From Betaproteobacteria bacterium GR16-43 (GTDB taxonomy: Bacteria; Pseudomonadota; Gammaproteobacteria; Burkholderiales; Usitatibacteraceae), in the NCBI GenBank assembly GCA_001953215.1, contig CP019169.1, forward strand, positions 1,302,001 to 1,366,000: DNA of 64,000 nucleotides, written 5' to 3'. The position numbers and the translations under genes were made by a program. The notes beneath the pieces were generated by a model, which ran no database searches, had not been told where the DNA came from, and worked only from the letters and a program-made list of their open reading frames with translations. Below, piece by piece: positions 52,560 to 61,293 of this stretch; within the stretch, counting starts at the first letter, position 1; each line of letters begins with the position of its first letter.

Positions 52560-52613
52560 CGCGATAGCGGGCGATGATCGCCGCGACTGTTGTTCGCGCG
52601 CCGGGGCGTGTTT

Positions 52614-53528
52614 ATGATGTCCCGCATGACGATCCTGGGCAGCGACGTTCGCGAAGGCCTCGATGCCAGCATCGAGGCGAATCCCGCCGGATTCGACGGC
52701 ATCGAGTTCATCGAGTACTCGACCCCGCAGCCGCAGGCGCTGGGCCAGGTGCTCGAGCTGCTCGGGTTCCGCCCCATCGCGCGCCACCGTTCGCGCGAAG
52801 TGCTGCTCTACCGCCAGGGCGGCATGAACATCGTGGTCAACGGCCACCGCTACGCGAGACCGATCGACGAGCCGCTCGAAACGCCACAAATCGCGGCCGT
52901 TGCGTTTCGCGTGAAGGATGCCGCCGTCGCCTACCATCGCGCCATCGACCTGGGCGCGTGGCCGGTGGCCAGCCACGTCGAGCTGATGGAGCTGAAGATC
53001 CCCGCCATCCACGGCGTGGGCACGACCCGCATCTACCTCGTCGATCGCTATAAAGAGTTCTCGATCTACAGCGTCGACTTCGTTCCGATCCCCGGGGCCG
53101 ATCCCGCTCCTCCGGCGATCGCCGGCCTGCACTGGTTCGGGCTCGTGCAGTACGTGGCCCAGGGCCGGCTGGACGATTGGACCGTCTTCTATCGCGAGCT
53201 CTTCGGGTTCACCGCGCTGCCCGACGATGAACGCTTCGGGATCCTCCCGAAGGGCCGCATCCTGAGAAGCCCCTGCGCGAACGTCCACCTCCAGCTCGTG
53301 GGTCCCGAACCCGGCGGCGCCGAGCTCTACGGCGCCGAAAGGCTGCAGCGCATCGGCCTGGGCACGCCCGACGTGCTCGCGGCGGTGAAGACGCTGCAGG
53401 CCCGGGGCGTCGAGTTCCATGTTTCCGAGACCCTGCACATCGAAGAGAAGGGCGCCCTCACGCGTCCCTGGTTGGGCGGCGTGATGTTCGAACTCGTGCG
53501 CGATCCCGGCGCACGGGAGAAGAAGTGA
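52614..53528 (+). CDS. HPPD-like VOC-family protein
   Basis: 304-residue protein with two vicinal-oxygen-chelate modules, related to 4-hydroxyphenylpyruvate dioxygenase and to the HPPD-like half of QuiC-type dehydroshikimate dehydratases. N-terminal module: DGIEFIEYSTPQPQALGQVLELLGF. C-terminal module: GLHWFGLVQYV (His173), FELVRDP (Glu293). The position of the second metal His reads LQRIGLGTPD (Arg246), so the facial triad seems broken. ATG 52614 is chosen, with 52617 also possible. Its stop overlaps the next gene by GTGA. Confidence 0.78.
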   Translation: MMSRMTILGSDVREGLDASIEANPAGFDGIEFIEYSTPQPQALGQVLELLGFRPIARHRSREVLLYRQGGMNIVVNGHRYARPIDEPLETPQIAAVAFRVKDAAVAYHRAIDLGAWPVASHVELMELKIPAIHGVGTTRIYLVDRYKEFSIYSVDFVPIPGADPAPPAIAGLHWFGLVQYVAQGRLDDWTVFYRELFGFTALPDDERFGILPKGRILRSPCANVHLQLVGPEPGGAELYGAERLQRIGLGTPDVLAAVKTLQARGVEFHVSETLHIEEKGALTRPWLGGVMFELVRDPGAREKK

Positions 53529-54418
53529 GGTCTGCCACCGAGCATTGGAGCGATTTCGGGATGGACACGATCTCGCTCGCCGGCCCGCTCGACTCGAAGC
53601 TGCGCGTGATCCGCGATGCCGGCTTCACGCAGGTCATGCTCTCCGCGCAGGACCTGGCCGGCCACCCCGACGGCATGGAAGCGGCGATGCGTTCGCTCAA
53701 GGCGAGCGGGCTTCGCGTCACGGGGCTCCAGGCGTTGCGCGACTTCGAGGGCCTGGAAGGCGCGTTGCACGCGTACAAGGTGGACGTCGCCAAGTCCCTG
53801 CTCGACATGTGCCGCGCGATCGGTTCTCCCGTGCTGGTGGTCAACTCTTCCGCGCATGCGCAGGCCTCGACGGACCGGGACGTGATCGGGCGCGACCTGC
53901 GGAAGCTCGCGATGCTCGCGCTGCCGTTCGGCATCAAGATCGCGTACGTGGCGCTCTCCTGGGGACGGGCGATTCGCGACTTCGAAGCCGCGCTCGACGT
54001 GGTGGGCCGCGCCGAGATGCCCAACCTCGGCATCGGCGTCGATTCCTTCCATTCGTTCGCCACGAAGTCGGCGCTCGACGATCTCGACCTCGCCTTCGGC
54101 GAATCCATCCTGCTGGTGCAGCTCTCGGACTTCATGGTGGCCGAGCTGCCGTCGCTCAAGGATCGCATCGCGACCGCCAACCACCTGCGCGTGTTTCCCG
54201 GAGAGGGATTGCACAGCGAGCTGGTGGCCGAACTGGTCCAGCGCGTCACGTCGATGGGCTACCGCGGCGACTACAGCTTCCAGGTCTTCAACGACGACTA
54301 CCACCAGATCGATCCCGCCACCGTGGCGGCCCGCGCGCGCCGCTCCGCCGTCTGGCTGGGCGAGGAAGTCCTGTTGCGAACGGTTCCGCTGCGGCTCGGC
54401 CGGCCGTTGCGCGCCTAG
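53525..54418 (+). CDS. TIM-barrel protein related to 3-dehydroshikimate dehydratase (QuiC/AsbF-like)
   Basis: 297-residue sugar-phosphate isomerase/epimerase-type TIM barrel. Segments IAYVALSWGRAIRDFEAA, GVDSFHSFAT, LLVQLSDFMV, LRVFPGEG and GYRGDYSFQVFNDDY align with QuiC-type dehydroshikimate dehydratases as I recall them. In those, metal ligands are Glu, Asp, Gln, Glu. Here the positions read Val142, Asp173, Gln199, Gln253, so two acidic ligands are missing. Could be inactive, regulatory or of new specificity. Cotranslated with the HPPD-like protein; in QuiC the two halves are fused in the opposite order. Confidence 0.75.
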   Translation: MRSATEHWSDFGMDTISLAGPLDSKLRVIRDAGFTQVMLSAQDLAGHPDGMEAAMRSLKASGLRVTGLQALRDFEGLEGALHAYKVDVAKSLLDMCRAIGSPVLVVNSSAHAQASTDRDVIGRDLRKLAMLALPFGIKIAYVALSWGRAIRDFEAALDVVGRAEMPNLGIGVDSFHSFATKSALDDLDLAFGESILLVQLSDFMVAELPSLKDRIATANHLRVFPGEGLHSELVAELVQRVTSMGYRGDYSFQVFNDDYHQIDPATVAARARRSAVWLGEEVLLRTVPLRLGRPLRA

Positions 54419-54433
54419 CGAGCCCTTCGCGCC

Positions 54434-55306
54434 CTAGGGCAGCGCGGCACCGAGCTGCTGCGCGGTCTTCATCAACGGTTCGAGGTACCGCGCGGCCAGC
54501 TTGCTCCGGGATGTTCGCGCTACCAACACGATGACGTTGATGCCGGCCACGATCTGGCCCGCACGGTTTCGAACCGGCACCGCGATGGTGCGGAAGCCCG
54601 CTTCCATTTGCTGGTCGGCGATCGCGAATCCTTCCTCGCGCACGCGCGCCAGGTACTCGCGCAGGCCTTCGGGCGAGGCGATCGTGTGCTGCGTGTACGG
54701 CACGAACCGCACCTGGCCCAGCGTCTCCTCGAGCGCCGCGGGCGCGAGCTGCGCGAGCAGCACCTGGCCGATCGACGTGCAATAGGCCGGCAGCCGCTCT
54801 CCCACGTTGAAGCGCGGCGACATCACCGACGAGGAATTCGCGCGCGCGAGGTACACGATGTCCACGCCGTCGAGGACGCCGAGCGAACACGACTCGCCGA
54901 TCTCCTCGGCCAGCACGTCGAGGTGCTGCTGCGCCACGGTGGGCAAGGGCGTGGCCGAGAGGTAGGCGTGCCCGAGCGTCACGACCTTGGGCAGCAGCGA
55001 GAAGCGGCAGTCGTCGTGGCTCACCACGTAGCCCAGGCTCGCCAGCGTGTGGAGGTAGCGGCGCACCGCGGCGCGGGCGATGCCGGTCTTCTGGCTGATC
55101 TTCGCGATCGACATCGTGCGCTGCTGGTTGGTGAAGGCCTGGATCACGGCCAGGCCGCGCGCGAGCGACGCGACGAAATCGCGTTCCGTGCAACGCCCGG
55201 CTTCGCCCGGAACCGGCGGGTCTTCCGCCCTCGTCGCGAGGTCGGAACGCACCGCACGTCCGCGGCGAATCACAAGCGCGTCTTGCGAGACGCTGTCATG
55301 GGGCAT
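54434..55306 (-). CDS. IclR-family transcriptional regulator (PcaR/PobR-like)
   Basis: 290-residue regulator with an N-terminal winged helix (MSIAKISQKTGIARAAVRRYLHTLASLGYVV) and a C-terminal effector domain (YCTSIGQVLLAQL, FAIADQQMEAGFRTIAVPV). The YLHTLxxLGYV and ECx/CSLGVLDG pattern fits the branch that controls protocatechuate and 4-hydroxybenzoate genes. GGAGGAG sits 6 bases before ATG 55306. About 36 residues precede the HTH. Divergent from the AroE-like gene, its probable target. Confidence 0.9.
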   Translation of the reverse strand: MPHDSVSQDALVIRRGRAVRSDLATRAEDPPVPGEAGRCTERDFVASLARGLAVIQAFTNQQRTMSIAKISQKTGIARAAVRRYLHTLASLGYVVSHDDCRFSLLPKVVTLGHAYLSATPLPTVAQQHLDVLAEEIGESCSLGVLDGVDIVYLARANSSSVMSPRFNVGERLPAYCTSIGQVLLAQLAPAALEETLGQVRFVPYTQHTIASPEGLREYLARVREEGFAIADQQMEAGFRTIAVPVRNRAGQIVAGINVIVLVARTSRSKLAARYLEPLMKTAQQLGAALP

Positions 55307-55376
55307 CGAGGACTCCTCCGAGCCTTCACATCATTTCTTGTTTTTCTTCTCGCGGGAAACTTGTTTTTCTCGTTGC

Positions 55377-55392
55377 GCGAAAAATCGTTCGC
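55377..55392. promoter_or_regulatory. Possible IclR-type operator
   Basis: Inverted repeat GCGAA (55377-55381) - 6 bases - TTCGC (55388-55392) in the 194-base divergent gap between the IclR gene and the AroE-like gene. Size fits IclR-family sites, but the match is short. T-rich tracts (55341-55370) surround it. Confidence 0.35.
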
Positions 55393-55500
55393 ACAGCGCC
55401 CAACTTACTGCACGGTGTCTTGCTTGGCAATGCGCCTCGCACTAAAAGTTCTCATCTCGGAGGAATCCCGCGCCACAGCGGGAAGGGGAACGACAAGAAC

Positions 55501-56331
55501 ATGATCCGCGGCACCACGCGGCTGATCGCGCACCTGGGTTACCCGATCGATCCGGTGAAGGCGCCGATGATCTACAACCCCTACTTCGAACACCATCGCA
55601 TCGACGCGGCCGTCGTTCCGATGGGCGTCGAAGCGCGCGACTTCGCGGCCGTCCTCGGGGCGGTCTTCCGGCTCACGAACATCGTGGGTGCCCTCGTCAC
55701 GATGCCGCACAAGGTCACCACGGCTTCGCTGCTGGACGTTTGCAGCGACGAGGTGCGCACTGCGGGGTCGTGCAACGCCGTGCGCCGGCGCGAGGACGGG
55801 TCGCTGGTCGGCGACATGTTCGACGGCGCGGGCTTCGTGCTCGGGCTGCGGCGCAAGGGGTTCGTGTGCGAGGGCGCGCGGTGCCTCGTGGTCGGCGCCG
55901 GGGGCGTGGGCTCCGCGATCGCGGCCGCGCTGGCCGGCGCGGGCGTGAAGTCGATCGCCCTGTTCGACCTGGACGAGGCGGCCTCGAAAGGCTTGCGGCG
56001 AAGGCTGGCCGACCGGTACCCCGGCCTCGAAGTCACGTTCACCGAACCGGACCCCGCAGGTCACGACCTCGTCGTGAACGCCACGCCCCTGGGCATGCAC
56101 GCCGAGGACGCGTTGCCGCTCGACGCCTCGAAGCTCGCGCCCTCGACCTTCGTGGGCGAGGTCGTGATGAAACAGGAAATCACCCCGCTGCTGCGCGCGG
56201 CCCGCGGGATCGGCTGCCGCACGCAGGTGGGCACGGACATGCTCTTCGAACAGATACCCCTGTACCTGAAATTCTTCGGCCTCCGCGATGCGGGGCCGGA
56301 AGAGTTGAGGGCGCTTGCGCGCCTCGCATAG
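55501..56331 (+). CDS. Shikimate-dehydrogenase-family (AroE-like) oxidoreductase
   Basis: 276-residue NAD(P)-dependent dehydrogenase. Substrate domain with VTMPHKVT (catalytic Lys) and GDMFDGAGFVLGL (Asp), SCNAVRR, and a Rossmann domain CLVVGAGGVGSAIAAAL. Biosynthetic AroE has a Ser-x-Ser pair near the N-terminus that binds shikimate carboxylate. Here the place reads DPVKAPMIYNPYF, without those serines, as in catabolic or uncharacterised AroE-like subfamilies. ATG 55501 is preceded by AAGGGGA. The frame is open back to 55420. Likely quinate/shikimate-like substrate, unproven. Confidence 0.85.
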   Translation: MIRGTTRLIAHLGYPIDPVKAPMIYNPYFEHHRIDAAVVPMGVEARDFAAVLGAVFRLTNIVGALVTMPHKVTTASLLDVCSDEVRTAGSCNAVRRREDGSLVGDMFDGAGFVLGLRRKGFVCEGARCLVVGAGGVGSAIAAALAGAGVKSIALFDLDEAASKGLRRRLADRYPGLEVTFTEPDPAGHDLVVNATPLGMHAEDALPLDASKLAPSTFVGEVVMKQEITPLLRAARGIGCRTQVGTDMLFEQIPLYLKFFGLRDAGPEELRALARLA

Positions 56332-56444
56332 GCACAACCCGTGCGAAGGGAGCGCATTGGTACAAGCCGCGCCGCGGTCGGGCGTGGGCAACTGGCAGCA
56401 GGCCTTGCAACACGGACACCTAACTACTCAAAGGGAGATCGAAA

Positions 56445-57614
56445 ATGAACAGAACCAATGCACGGAACGCCAAGACACTCCGCCGCGCCCCGCTGGTCGT
56501 GGGCATCCTGGCGGCGCTCGCCGCCGCCGACTGCGCGGCACAGCACATTCCGCTGACGCTCTACGGACGCGTGCACGTTTCGGTGGAAAGCCTCCAGGCC
56601 GGCGGTCCCACGGCGGTGAAGCGCACGGAGTTCAAGAACAACACCTCGCGCATCGGCATTCGCGGCAGCTACGACGTCGGCAACGACTTCTACGCGTTCT
56701 ACCAGATCGAGTCCGGCGCGGCGGCCGACGGTGACGGCCTGGGCACCGGTTCCAACACGAACGGCGGTCGCGAGACCTTCGCGGGCTTCGGCAACACGAA
56801 CGCGGGATCGATCAAGGTCGGCAACTTCTATCACCCGTACGACGACCTGCACTACGTGTCGGGCAACTACTGGCAGCTCTTCACGGGCACGTCCAACGAC
56901 GCCACCCTGTGGGCCAACGGTTCCAGCGCGGCGACCGGCGGCTTCGACCAGCGCCTCGCCAACGGCGCCTCGTACTACACGCCGAACTGGAACGGCTTCC
57001 AGGGCAAGCTCTGGTACTCGCTCACGCAAGGCACCGGCGGCGAGGAGGCCCTCGGCTCGCAAGGCTCGAAGGTCGTCTCGACGAGCCTCGCCTACGACAA
57101 GAACGGCATCCGCCTCGCGTGGGCCTACTACGGCATCACCGACGCGAAGGCGCTCTCGAACAACTTCTACGAGAAGGGCTCTTCCAACTTCATCACCGGC
57201 GGCTATACCTTCGGCGGGTTCTATGTCGCCGCGCTGATCGAGAAGGACAAGCTCGAGAACATCAACGGGACCAGCAACGATCGCGACCGGAGCTACTGGC
57301 ACATCCTCGGCAAGTACACGACCGGCAAGCACACGGTCGGCGGATGGTACGGCAAGGCCGACGCCTGGAAGGGTTCGGCGGGCATCTCCAGCAGCGGCGC
57401 GAAGATGTGGACGCTGGGCTACAGCTACGCGGTGTCGCCGATGTCCGGTGTCTACGCGCTGTACACGAAGCTCGAGAACGAGTCCGCCGGCGCCTACATC
57501 CTCGGCGGCAGCCCGGCGCGCGGCAGCACGGCCACTTCCGACTGGCTGCCGGCACGCGCCGACCAGCCTGCGTTCGTGCTCGGCGGATTCGTGAACTTCC
57601 AATGGCCCAATTGA
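56445..57614 (+). CDS. Gram-negative porin
   Basis: 389-residue trimeric outer-membrane porin of the betaproteobacterial type. Signal peptide (about 1-32), then LTLYGRVHVSVESL, NNTSRIGIRGSYDVGNDF, FAGFGNTNAGSIKVGNFYHP and regular aromatic beta-strands to the C-terminal aromatic/Asn end VNFQWPN. The final residue is Asn, not the usual Phe. AAAGGGAG precedes ATG 56445. A terminator follows the gene. Its place in the catabolic island suggests uptake of the island substrate. Confidence 0.9.
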   Translation: MNRTNARNAKTLRRAPLVVGILAALAAADCAAQHIPLTLYGRVHVSVESLQAGGPTAVKRTEFKNNTSRIGIRGSYDVGNDFYAFYQIESGAAADGDGLGTGSNTNGGRETFAGFGNTNAGSIKVGNFYHPYDDLHYVSGNYWQLFTGTSNDATLWANGSSAATGGFDQRLANGASYYTPNWNGFQGKLWYSLTQGTGGEEALGSQGSKVVSTSLAYDKNGIRLAWAYYGITDAKALSNNFYEKGSSNFITGGYTFGGFYVAALIEKDKLENINGTSNDRDRSYWHILGKYTTGKHTVGGWYGKADAWKGSAGISSSGAKMWTLGYSYAVSPMSGVYALYTKLENESAGAYILGGSPARGSTATSDWLPARADQPAFVLGGFVNFQWPN

Positions 57615-57646
57615 TTCGTGGGTAGTCCCAGGAGCAGCAAGGCCTT

Positions 57647-57679
57647 GGAGCCGCGGCATCTCCTCCGCGGCTCCTTTTT
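57647..57679 (+). terminator. Rho-independent terminator after the porin gene
   Basis: Perfect 10-base stem GGAGCCGCGG/CCGCGGCTCC with an 8-base loop and five Ts. It ends porin transcription ahead of the small ACT-like gene. Confidence 0.88.
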
Positions 57680-57686
57680 CCCTTGC

Positions 57687-57947
57687 GTGACGTACACGAT
57701 CCACCTGCGCGTCCATACCGACCTGCTCGCGGTCGCGCGCGTCATCCGCCTCCTGAAGCGCCACGCGGTCACGGCGGCGGAAGTCGCGATCGAGCGCTTC
57801 TCGGGCCGCGAGGTCGCGAGCGTGCGGGGCCGGTTGCCACTCGGGCATCGCGCCGACGGCCTCGCCGCCGCGTTGCTGCGGGCGCCCGACGTACAGCACG
57901 CGATCATCCTCAGCGACTCGGACGTGATCGTGGAGTTTTCGCGCTGA
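57687..57947 (+). CDS. Small ACT-domain-like protein
   Basis: 86-residue protein, TYTIHLRVHTDLLAVARVIR at the start and APDVQHAIILSDSDVIVEF at the end: a beta-alpha-beta-beta-alpha-beta pattern like the ACT domain of IlvM-type acetolactate synthase small subunits. GTG 57687 is the first start after the terminator. The frame opens earlier (57618), but that would encode through the hairpin. No Shine-Dalgarno. It could be a regulatory subunit for the ThDP enzyme encoded at 59512 (inference). Confidence 0.6.
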   Translation: MTYTIHLRVHTDLLAVARVIRLLKRHAVTAAEVAIERFSGREVASVRGRLPLGHRADGLAAALLRAPDVQHAIILSDSDVIVEFSR

Positions 57948-58061
57948 CCGGAAAGTGGGCGGCTGGCGCACAACATGTGCGCGCTCGCCTTGACGCTGCG
58001 GGGGGCCGATTCTTATCGTCGGAATGAGAGCCACACGGTTCGCGGCGAAGGGTATTGCACG

Positions 58062-59501
58062 ATGGAAACGGCGAAGAAGGGCATCGACGAAGAGCAGCGC
58101 CACGAGCTGGACGCTGCGTTCGACCGCGCGCGCAAGGCGCTCGCGATCATCGAGACGTACGACCAGGCGCGCGTGGACCGCCTCTGCCAGGCCGTGGCCT
58201 GGGCCGTGGCCAACAAGCGCGCGTTCACGCGCCTCGTGGACATGGGCATCCAGGAAAGCGGGCTCGGCGACGCCGAGAGCCGCATGGGCAAGCGCATGAA
58301 GATCCGCGGGGTGTTGCGCGATGCGCTGCGCCAGAAGAGCGTGGGCGTGATCGAGGAGCTTCCGGAGAAGGGGATCGTGAAGTACGGCAAGCCCGCGGGG
58401 ATCATCGCGTGCATCGTGCCCACGACCAATCCCGACCTCACGCCGGCCGGCAACGCCATCTACGCCATCAAGGCGCGCGACGTCGTGATCTTCTCGCCGC
58501 ATCCGCGCTCGAAGAAGACGTCCTTCGAGACCGTGCGCCTCATGCGCGAGGCCCTCGAGCGCGAAGGCGCGCCGCCCGACATCCTCCAGTGCCTCGTGAA
58601 GGTGAACATCCCGATGTCGCAGGCGCTGATGGCGCGCGCGGACCTCATCATCGCCACCGGCGGCCAGCCGATGGTGCGCGCCGCGTACAGCTCCGGCACG
58701 CCCGCCTACGGCGTGGGCGCCGGCAACTCGACCATGGTGATCGACGAGACGGCCGACATCGCGGAGGCCGCGCGCAACACGCGCCTGTCGAAGACCTCGG
58801 ACTTCGGCTCGGGCTGCTCCGCGGACGGCAACCTCCTCATCGAGTCCTCCGTCTACGAAGCGATGGTGAAGCAACTGCAGGCCGAGGGCGCGCACCTGGC
58901 GAGCGACGCGGAGAAGGAACAACTGCGCCGCGCGATGTGGGACGACGAAGGGCACCGCCGCCCGGAGACCGTCGCCATCGCGCCGCAACAGCTTGCGATC
59001 GCCGCCGGTTTCACCATCGCCGCCGACCGGAAGTTCATCGCGGTGCGCGGCGACGGCATCGGCAAGGCGCACCCGTTCTCGGGCGAGAAGCTCACCACCC
59101 TCCTGGCGCTCTACAAGTACGAGGGCTTCGACCAGGCCCTGTCCATGATGCGGGCCATCTACGAAGTCGGAGGCAAGGGCCATTCGTGCGGCATCTACTC
59201 CTTCGACCAGGACCACATCCACCGGCTGGCGATGGCCGCGCCCGTGTCGCGCATCATGGTTCGCCAGCCGCAGTCGAAGGCCAACGCGGGTGCGTTCAAC
59301 AACGGCATGCCGATGACCTCCAGCCTGGGCTGCGGCACCTGGGGCGGCAACGTCGTCTCGGAGAACGTCCACCTGAAGCACTACATGAATACGACGTGGG
59401 TCTCCGTGCCCATCGCCGAGGACAAGCCGTCGGACGAGGAGCTCTTCGGGCCCTTCTACGACGCCGAGCTCGAGTCCGATCGCGCCGCCCAGGCGGCCTA
59501 G
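58062..59501 (+). CDS. CoA-acylating aldehyde dehydrogenase (SauS/AdhE-N-like)
   Basis: 479-residue aldehyde dehydrogenase of the acylating group, which oxidises an aldehyde to acyl-CoA with NAD(P)+. Seen: PAGIIACIVPTTNP, FSPHPRSKKTSFET, catalytic Cys in DFGSGCSADGN (about residue 252), GGKGHSCGIYSF and C-terminal CGTWGGNVVSENV. Resembles AdhE/EutE and sulfoacetaldehyde dehydrogenase SauS. The aldehyde is unknown. ATG 58062 is preceded by AAGGG; an earlier in-frame ATG (57975) adds a non-conserved leader. First of a tight four-gene run. Confidence 0.85.
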   Translation: METAKKGIDEEQRHELDAAFDRARKALAIIETYDQARVDRLCQAVAWAVANKRAFTRLVDMGIQESGLGDAESRMGKRMKIRGVLRDALRQKSVGVIEELPEKGIVKYGKPAGIIACIVPTTNPDLTPAGNAIYAIKARDVVIFSPHPRSKKTSFETVRLMREALEREGAPPDILQCLVKVNIPMSQALMARADLIIATGGQPMVRAAYSSGTPAYGVGAGNSTMVIDETADIAEAARNTRLSKTSDFGSGCSADGNLLIESSVYEAMVKQLQAEGAHLASDAEKEQLRRAMWDDEGHRRPETVAIAPQQLAIAAGFTIAADRKFIAVRGDGIGKAHPFSGEKLTTLLALYKYEGFDQALSMMRAIYEVGGKGHSCGIYSFDQDHIHRLAMAAPVSRIMVRQPQSKANAGAFNNGMPMTSSLGCGTWGGNVVSENVHLKHYMNTTWVSVPIAEDKPSDEELFGPFYDAELESDRAAQAA

Positions 59502-59511
59502 GAACCCGATC

Positions 59512-61290
59512 ATGAGAAAGCTGATTTCGCACCAGCTGGTGAAGTACCTCGAAGCTCGCGGCGTCGAGCACGTGTTCGGCCTCTGTGGGCACACCAACAT
59601 CGCGGTGCTGGCCGAGCTGGAGAAGAGCCCGATCGAATTCATCAACGTGCGCCACGAGCAGATCGCCGCGCACATGGCCGACGGCTATGCGCGCGTGAAG
59701 CGCAAGGCCTCGGTGCTGCTCTCGCACCTGGGCCCGGGCCTCACCAACGCGTGCACGGGCGTGGCCAACGCGGCGCTCGACTCGATCCCGATGGTGGTGA
59801 TCGCCGGCGACGTGCCCACGCACTATCACGGCAAGCATCCGCACCAGGAGGTGAACCTGCACGCGGATGCCTCGCAGCACGAGATCTACCGCCCGTTCGC
59901 GAAGCGCACGTGGCGCGTGGACCAGCCCGACCTCTTTCCCGAGATCCTCGAGAAGGCCTTCACGCTCGCCGAGAGCGGCCGCCCCGGCATCGTGCTGATC
60001 GACGTGCCGATGGACATCTTCTCGAGGGAGGTCGACGTCGAGCTCTTCGACCGCTTGCGCGCGAACACGAAGGCGCTTCGCAAGCCCTCGATCGACGAGG
60101 GTACCGCGGTGGAGATCGTGAAGCGCCTGGCCGGTGCCAAGCGCCCGGTGATCTACGCCGGCGGCGGCATCAACATCGCGGGTGCCGCGCCCGAGCTGCG
60201 CGAGCTGGTGGACTACCTGCAGATTCCCGTCGCGCACTCGCTCATGGGCAAGGGCGCGCTGCCCGACGACCACCCGTTCATCCTCGGCATGACGGGCTTC
60301 TGGGGCACGCGCTTCATCAACGAGCAATGCCGCGCGGCGGACGTCGTCCTCGGCGTGGGCACGCGCTTCTCGGAGGCGGACTGCAGCTCGTGGGAGAGCG
60401 AATACACGTTCAACTTCCCGCCGACGCGGCTGATCCACATCGACATCGACCCCGCGGAGATCGGCCGCAACTATCCGGCGGAAATCGGCGCGGTCTCGGA
60501 CCTGAAGCAGGCGCTCGCCGCCCTCGTGCGCGCCGCGCGCGTGCACGTTCCCGGCGGCATCAAGAGGCCCGAGGTCGCGGCGGAACTGGCCGCGGCCCGC
60601 GCGAGCTTCATCGAGGGCAACCGAAAGCACGCGACGAGCGACGTCTTCCCGATGCGCCCCGAGCGCATCCTGGCCGACGTGCGCGCGGCCCTGCCGCGCG
60701 ACGCGCTCATCACGACCGACGTGGGCTGGAACAAGAACGGCGTCGGCCAGCAATTTCCGATCCTCCAGCCCGGCACGATCTTCACGCCCGGGGGCCTCGC
60801 GACGATGGGCTTCGGCGCCCCCGCCGCGCTGGGGGCCAAGCTCGCGGCGCCGGAGCGCGTCGTGGTGGCCCTCGTGGGCGACGGCGGCTTCGGCCAGAAC
60901 CCCGCGATGCTCGCCACCGCCTTCGAGCGCGACATCGGCGTCGTGTGGGTCATCATGAACAACTTCGCCTACGGCACGATCGCGGGCCTCGAGAAGGCGC
61001 ACTACGGAACGACGTACGGCACCGTGTTCGAGAAGGACGGCAAGCCCTACTCGCCCGACTACGCCGCGATCGCGAAGGCCTACGGCATCGACGGCCTCAA
61101 GGTCGCGAGCGCCGCGGAGTTCAAGCCCGCGCTGGAGCGCGCCATCAAGGCGGGCAAGCCCTTCGTGCTCGACGTCGCGATGCTGAACGAGCCGGTGCCC
61201 ACCGCGGGGCACTGGAACATCATGGACATCTACTCGCCGGGCAAGAAGGTGCACCACGCGAGCACGGCCGGGGCCGCGTTGGGCGACTAG
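59512..61290 (+). CDS. ThDP-dependent enzyme of the acetolactate synthase-like family
   Basis: 592-residue thiamine diphosphate enzyme with PYR, central and PP domains. Activating Glu49 in NVRHEQIAAHMADGYAR, central domain with GMTGFWGTRF, ThDP/Mg motif GDGGFGQNPAMLATAFERDI ending in IMNN (about 459-488). It has Glu49, so it is not a glyoxylate carboligase, where Val replaces it. A decarboxylase or carboligase acting on a 2-oxoacid is likely, its aldehyde product passing to the aldehyde dehydrogenase encoded 10 bases upstream. Substrate unknown. Confidence 0.85.
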   Translation: MRKLISHQLVKYLEARGVEHVFGLCGHTNIAVLAELEKSPIEFINVRHEQIAAHMADGYARVKRKASVLLSHLGPGLTNACTGVANAALDSIPMVVIAGDVPTHYHGKHPHQEVNLHADASQHEIYRPFAKRTWRVDQPDLFPEILEKAFTLAESGRPGIVLIDVPMDIFSREVDVELFDRLRANTKALRKPSIDEGTAVEIVKRLAGAKRPVIYAGGGINIAGAAPELRELVDYLQIPVAHSLMGKGALPDDHPFILGMTGFWGTRFINEQCRAADVVLGVGTRFSEADCSSWESEYTFNFPPTRLIHIDIDPAEIGRNYPAEIGAVSDLKQALAALVRAARVHVPGGIKRPEVAAELAAARASFIEGNRKHATSDVFPMRPERILADVRAALPRDALITTDVGWNKNGVGQQFPILQPGTIFTPGGLATMGFGAPAALGAKLAAPERVVVALVGDGGFGQNPAMLATAFERDIGVVWVIMNNFAYGTIAGLEKAHYGTTYGTVFEKDGKPYSPDYAAIAKAYGIDGLKVASAAEFKPALERAIKAGKPFVLDVAMLNEPVPTAGHWNIMDIYSPGKKVHHASTAGAALGD

Positions 61291-61293
61291 GCC

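Noticed and set aside
59512-61290. Assignment as glyoxylate carboligase because of a neighbouring hydroxypyruvate-isomerase-like gene
   Set aside because: Glyoxylate carboligase has Val in place of the activating Glu; Glu49 is present here.
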